DNA of 64,000 nucleotides. Source: Nonomuraea muscovyensis (GTDB lineage Bacteria > Actinomycetota > Actinomycetes > Streptosporangiales > Streptosporangiaceae). Position 1 is the first letter of the stretch, and each line of letters begins with the position of its first letter. Location of the stretch: assembly GCF_014207745.1 (NCBI RefSeq), contig NZ_JACHJB010000001.1, positions 1,922,001 through 1,986,000 of the forward strand, given 5' to 3'. The position numbers were made by a program, and so were the translations under genes. The notes below the pieces were generated by a model. It was not told the origin of the DNA. It made no database searches and saw nothing but the letters and a program-made list of their open reading frames with translations. Positions 60,974-64,000 of this stretch are shown piece by piece.

Positions 60974-61339
60974 ATGAGCCACGAGGACCCGCCCGGCGGC
61001 TACCCCTACCAGCCCTACGGCGCGCCCTACGGGGAGCAGCCACCGCCTCACCACGGCTACGGGCAGGATCATGGGTACGGTCCGCGCCCGTCCGGGCAGG
61101 GCCCGCAGGCCTCGGCCATCGTCGCCCTGGTGCTCAACCTGCTCGCGGTCGTCTCGTGCTGCAACCTGCTGGCCGTTCCCGGCTCGATCCTGGCCGGCCT
61201 GGCCATGGGCCGGGCGGGCACCGAGCCCGACAAGGCCCGCCGGCTGCTGGTGTGGAGCTGGGTGCTGTTCGGGACGGGCTTCGTGCTGACGATCGCCCTG
61301 TTCGTCTTCCTGGGCCTGATCGGCGCCTTCGACGATTGA
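60974..61339 (+). CDS. DUF4190-like membrane protein with Pro/Tyr-rich N-terminus
   Basis: 121 residues. A Pro/Gly/Tyr-rich cytoplasmic N-terminus (GGYPYQPYGAPYGEQPPP) precedes two membrane helices (near 45-68 and 85-110) with a small KARR loop between. This is a common actinobacterial layout (DUF4190-type); function unknown. The start is uncertain: ATG at 60974 has GGGG only 2 nt before it, GTG at 60956 has none. Confidence 0.78.
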   Translation: MSHEDPPGGYPYQPYGAPYGEQPPPHHGYGQDHGYGPRPSGQGPQASAIVALVLNLLAVVSCCNLLAVPGSILAGLAMGRAGTEPDKARRLLVWSWVLFGTGFVLTIALFVFLGLIGAFDD

Positions 61340-61418
61340 CGCGAGCTGATTGCCTGTTCGGGGACTGTTCCTGGCACCGGATGTGTTGGATAGGGGTCAG
61401 CCGTAGGAAGGAAAGTCC

Positions 61419-63065
61419 GTGAACGACGGCCCGCTCATCGTCCAGTCGGACAAGACCCTGCTTCTCGAAGTCGACCATGCCAGGGCCGACGAGTGCCGCA
61501 AGGCGATCGCGCCGTTCGCGGAGCTCGAGCGCGCCCCCGAGCACGTGCACACCTACCGCGTCACGCCGCTCGCGCTGTGGAACGCCCGCGCGGCGGGCCA
61601 CGACGCCGAGCAGGTCGTCGACGCGTTGATCGGCTTCAGCCGCTATCCGGTGCCCCACGCGCTGCTCGTCGACATCGCCGAGACCATGGCCAGGTACGGC
61701 CGGCTCAGGTTGGAGAAGCACCCGGTCAGCGGCCTGGTCCTGACCTCCACCGACCGGGCCGTGCTGGAGGAGGTGCTGCGCTCCAAGAAGATCCAGCCGA
61801 TGCTGGGCGAGCGCCTGGGCGCCGACTCGGTGATCGTGCACCCGAGCGACCGGGGCAACGTCAAGCAGGCGCTGCTCAAGCTCGGCTGGCCGGCCGAGGA
61901 CCTGGCCGGCTACGTGGACGGCGAGCACCACCCGATCGAGCTGGCGCAGGAGGGCTGGTCGCTGCGGCCCTACCAGAAGGAGGCCGCCGACGCGTTCTGG
62001 CACGGCGGCTCCGGCGTGGTCGTGCTGCCCTGTGGCGCCGGCAAGACGATCGTCGGGGCGGCCGCGATGGCGCACGCCCAGGCCACCACGCTGATCCTGG
62101 TCACCAACACCGTCAGCGCCCACCAGTGGAAGCAGGAGCTGATCAAGCGGACCTCGCTCACCGAGGACGAGATCGGCGAGTACTCCGGCTCCAAGAAGGA
62201 GATCCGCCCCGTCACCATCGCCACCTACCAGGTGATGACGACCAGGCGCAAGGGCGTCTACAGCCATCTGGAGCTGTTCGACGCGCGCGACTGGGGGCTC
62301 GTCGTCTACGACGAGGTGCACCTGCTGCCCGCGCCGATCTTCCGGATGACGGCCGACCTGCAGGCGCGCAGGCGGGTCGGGCTCACGGCGACGCTGGTGC
62401 GCGAGGACGGCCGCGAGGGCGACGTGTTCTCGCTGATCGGTCCCAAGCGGTACGACGCGCCGTGGAAGGAGATGGAGCACCAGGGCTGGATCGCGCCGGC
62501 CGACTGCGTCGAGGTCCGGGTCACGCTCACCGACGAGGAGCGGCTCGCGTACGCGATGGCCGAGTCGGAGGAGCGCTACCGGTTCTGCTCCACGACGCCG
62601 TCCAAGACGCGCGTCACCGAGGCGTTGGTGCGCCGCCACCTGGGCGAGCAGGTGCTGGTCATCGGCCAGTACATCGACCAGCTCGACGAGCTGGGCGAGC
62701 ACCTCAACGCGCCCGTCATCAAGGGCGAGACGCGGATCAAGGAGCGCGAGCGGCTCTACCAGGCCTTCCGCGACAAGGAGATCCAGGTGCTGGTCGTCTC
62801 CAAGGTGGCCAACTTCTCCATCGACCTGCCGGAGGCGTCGGTGGCCATCCAGGTGTCGGGCACGTTCGGCTCGCGCCAGGAGGAGGCCCAGCGGCTGGGC
62901 CGGGTGCTGCGGCCCAAGTCCGACGGCGGGGGCGCGCGCTTCTACACCGTGGTCAGCAGGGACACGGTGGACCAGGAATTCGCGGCGCACCGGCAGCGGT
63001 TCCTGGCCGAGCAGGGCTACGCGTACCAGATCATCGACGCGGACGACGTGCTCGACGGGGTGTGA
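61419..63065 (+). CDS. XPB-type DNA repair helicase
   Basis: 548-residue superfamily-2 DNA helicase related to eukaryotic XPB. An N-terminal damage-recognition-like domain covers about 1-180. The helicase core follows: motif I PCGAGKTIVG (Lys209), motif II YDEVHLLP (Asp298-Glu299-Val300-His301), motif III LTATLVREDGRE (containing the RED motif of XPB), motif IV and V region VIGQYIDQLDELGEHL and VSKVANFSIDLPEASVAIQV, and motif VI EEAQRLGRVLRP. GTG at 61419 follows GGAAGGA. A strong terminator follows. Confidence 0.96.
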   Translation: MNDGPLIVQSDKTLLLEVDHARADECRKAIAPFAELERAPEHVHTYRVTPLALWNARAAGHDAEQVVDALIGFSRYPVPHALLVDIAETMARYGRLRLEKHPVSGLVLTSTDRAVLEEVLRSKKIQPMLGERLGADSVIVHPSDRGNVKQALLKLGWPAEDLAGYVDGEHHPIELAQEGWSLRPYQKEAADAFWHGGSGVVVLPCGAGKTIVGAAAMAHAQATTLILVTNTVSAHQWKQELIKRTSLTEDEIGEYSGSKKEIRPVTIATYQVMTTRRKGVYSHLELFDARDWGLVVYDEVHLLPAPIFRMTADLQARRRVGLTATLVREDGREGDVFSLIGPKRYDAPWKEMEHQGWIAPADCVEVRVTLTDEERLAYAMAESEERYRFCSTTPSKTRVTEALVRRHLGEQVLVIGQYIDQLDELGEHLNAPVIKGETRIKERERLYQAFRDKEIQVLVVSKVANFSIDLPEASVAIQVSGTFGSRQEEAQRLGRVLRPKSDGGGARFYTVVSRDTVDQEFAAHRQRFLAEQGYAYQIIDADDVLDGV

Positions 63066-63098
63066 GACAGGGTGTGAGCCGGGGCCTGCCGGACCCCG

Positions 63099-63132
63099 GG
63101 GCCCGGCCGCCCCGCTCCGAGCGGCCGGGCCC
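63099..63132. terminator. terminator after the XPB helicase gene
   Basis: GGGCCCGGCCGC and GCGGCCGGGCCC form a perfect 12-bp stem with a 10-nt loop, 33 nt beyond the helicase stop. The rest of the 63066-63304 gap is less GC-rich (toward 63270) and shows no gene I trust. Confidence 0.8.
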
Positions 63133-63304
63133 TGACGCCTGTCACGTCCAGGAGACTCCGCGGGCCGTCGACAATCGAACCACCCCCCTCACATCAGTGA
63201 TTCCGCCGCCGCAACCGAAACCGCCTGCGACATACCCCCATGATCCGGCAATCCCACCTGCTATGCCCAAATTTCGCAGTTTTGTCAGGGATCTCCAAGG
63301 TTGG

Positions 63305-63640
63305 TCATTTTGCCAGAAGGCCGCCGACGAAGAGCACCCCCACGGCCACCACCCAGGCGGCCACGGCCGCCCCCATGACCCAGGCGAACACCCCCAGGTC
63401 CCGCCTGGCCCGCGGCACCAGCCACCCCCCGGCCGTGCAGCACGCCGCAAGCACCGCGAACAGCCCCGACACCGTCGAGACCGCGCCCAGCCGCCGCGAG
63501 CAGTCGGACGGCGCCTCCCCACCCGCGCAGAACGCCTCCAGCCCCCATCCGGCGAACACCGACAGCCCCCACAACGCGGCCAGCAGGAAGCTCGCGATCG
63601 TGGGGATGATCGGCGAGAAGCCCAGGCGGACACGTCCCAC
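63305..63640 (-). CDS. small membrane protein
   Basis: 111 residues with three hydrophobic segments (about 10-30, 53-75, 83-107) and several Cys/Gly (AFCAGGEAPSDCSRR, AACCTAGG). GTG at 63640 follows GGGAAAGG. No family recognised. Divergent from the HelD-like gene at the right edge. Confidence 0.75.
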   Translation of the reverse strand: MGRVRLGFSPIIPTIASFLLAALWGLSVFAGWGLEAFCAGGEAPSDCSRRLGAVSTVSGLFAVLAACCTAGGWLVPRARRDLGVFAWVMGAAVAAWVVAVGVLFVGGLLAK

Positions 63641-63751
63641 GGCCTTTCCCTACCCGGGGTAAATCCGGTGGAAGCCTGCCAGGGGCCCCACTAAACTGGC
63701 CGATTCGCTACCGGTTACCACCTCGTTCACTCCGCAGGGAGGCGCTTTCGC

Positions 63752-64000
63752 ATGCCCGCACACCAGCTGGCACCCGACATACCCACCGACGTCCTCGCCG
63801 CCGAGCAGGCCCACCTGGCCGAGTCGCGCGCCGCGCTCCGGGCCATGCGCGCCCACGCCCAGTCGTTGTCCGCCGACGCCGCCGGCGACTGGGTCTCCCA
63901 GCAGATCCTCCAGTCGCTGCTCGACCAGCGGGTGGCCGCGCTGGCCGACCACCCCGACACGCCGCTGTTCTTCGGCCGCCTCGACCGCGCCGCAGGCGAC
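63752..64000 (+). CDS. HelD-like RNA polymerase motor, 5' part
   Basis: The first 83 codons only; the gene runs off the window. ATG at 63752 follows GGGAGG. The start has a helical arm (LAAEQAHLAESRAALRAMRA) and then DTPLFFGRLDRAAGD, the pattern of actinobacterial HelD proteins, UvrD-like ATPases that release stalled RNA polymerase. The helicase motifs lie outside the window, so the call rests on the N-terminal arm alone. Confidence 0.75.
   Translation, partial: MPAHQLAPDIPTDVLAAEQAHLAESRAALRAMRAHAQSLSADAAGDWVSQQILQSLLDQRVAALADHPDTPLFFGRLDRAAGD

Noticed and set aside
63142..63304. minus-strand frame reading toward GVSWT past the small membrane-protein gene
   Set aside because: The stretch KLRNLGIAGGIAGSWGYVAGG looks protein-like but has no start with a ribosome site and lies in a different frame from the membrane-protein gene.

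Overview
The window is 64 kb of high-GC actinobacterial chromosome. Coding thirds are almost always G or C, GTG starts are common, many genes join by 4-nt ATGA/GTGA overlaps, and several starts look leaderless (a TANNNT box 6-7 nt before the start codon). Gene content (DUF3027, DUF2530, DUF418, XPB helicase with its WYL-like partner, ROK-controlled sugar ABC cassette without its own ATPase, paired dynamin-like GTPases, HelD) fits a mycelial actinomycete, most likely Streptosporangiales such as Nonomuraea or a relative. That placement is inference from gene content only. I see no rRNA, tRNA, CRISPR array, phage gene or insertion sequence.

Layout. 1-6 kb: end of an alpha/beta hydrolase, a Cys-rich secreted protein, an MFS exporter, small membrane and Ig-like exported proteins, and a sarcosine-oxidase-like flavoenzyme. 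6-9.8 kb: tyrosine/homogentisate catabolism (IclR regulator, hmgA, an unknown gene, fahA). 9.8-12.7 kb: L,D-transpeptidase, then NfeD and SPFH membrane-domain proteins. 12.7-13.5 kb: a probable toxin-antitoxin pair (HicA-like protein plus an HTH protein) behind a 35-bp palindrome. 13.6-19.1 kb: Gfo/Idh/MocA dehydrogenase, two sugar permeases, binding lipoprotein and ROK regulator. 19.3-22.7 kb: tdh-kbl threonine degradation and a LysR regulator; tdh carries an in-frame triple 72-bp repeat. 22.7-25.5 kb: an OCD-family enzyme, an aminotransferase and a DauR-like regulator with twin operators.

25.7-31.6 kb: DUF418 protein, an HTH/membrane/NBR1-Ig protein, a small secreted protein, an ECF sigma factor with membrane partner, and an imine-reductase-like enzyme divergent from a TetR gene over twin operators. 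31.6-39.3 kb, all minus strand: L-2-hydroxyglutarate oxidase, response regulator, histidine kinase, second response regulator and two dynamin-like GTPases, tightly packed. 39.4-49.2 kb: surface protein, MATE exporter, aldo/keto reductase behind a MerR-type palindrome, 2'-5' RNA phosphoesterase, MarR/MFS pair, NCS2 purine permease, DUF2530 and a secreted TAP-family peptidase. 49.4-64 kb is conserved actinobacterial core: HSP90/sacsin-like ATPase, DUF3027, MFS protein, cold-shock protein, HAD hydrolase, TetR, helicase-associated protein, acyl-AMP ligase, XPB helicase, and the start of HelD at the right edge.

The items most worth a second look are the toxin-antitoxin-like module, the uncharacterised gene sitting where a maleylacetoacetate isomerase would be expected, the repeat-extended threonine dehydrogenase, the DauR/OCD/aminotransferase operon, and the two-component system joined to dynamin-like genes.
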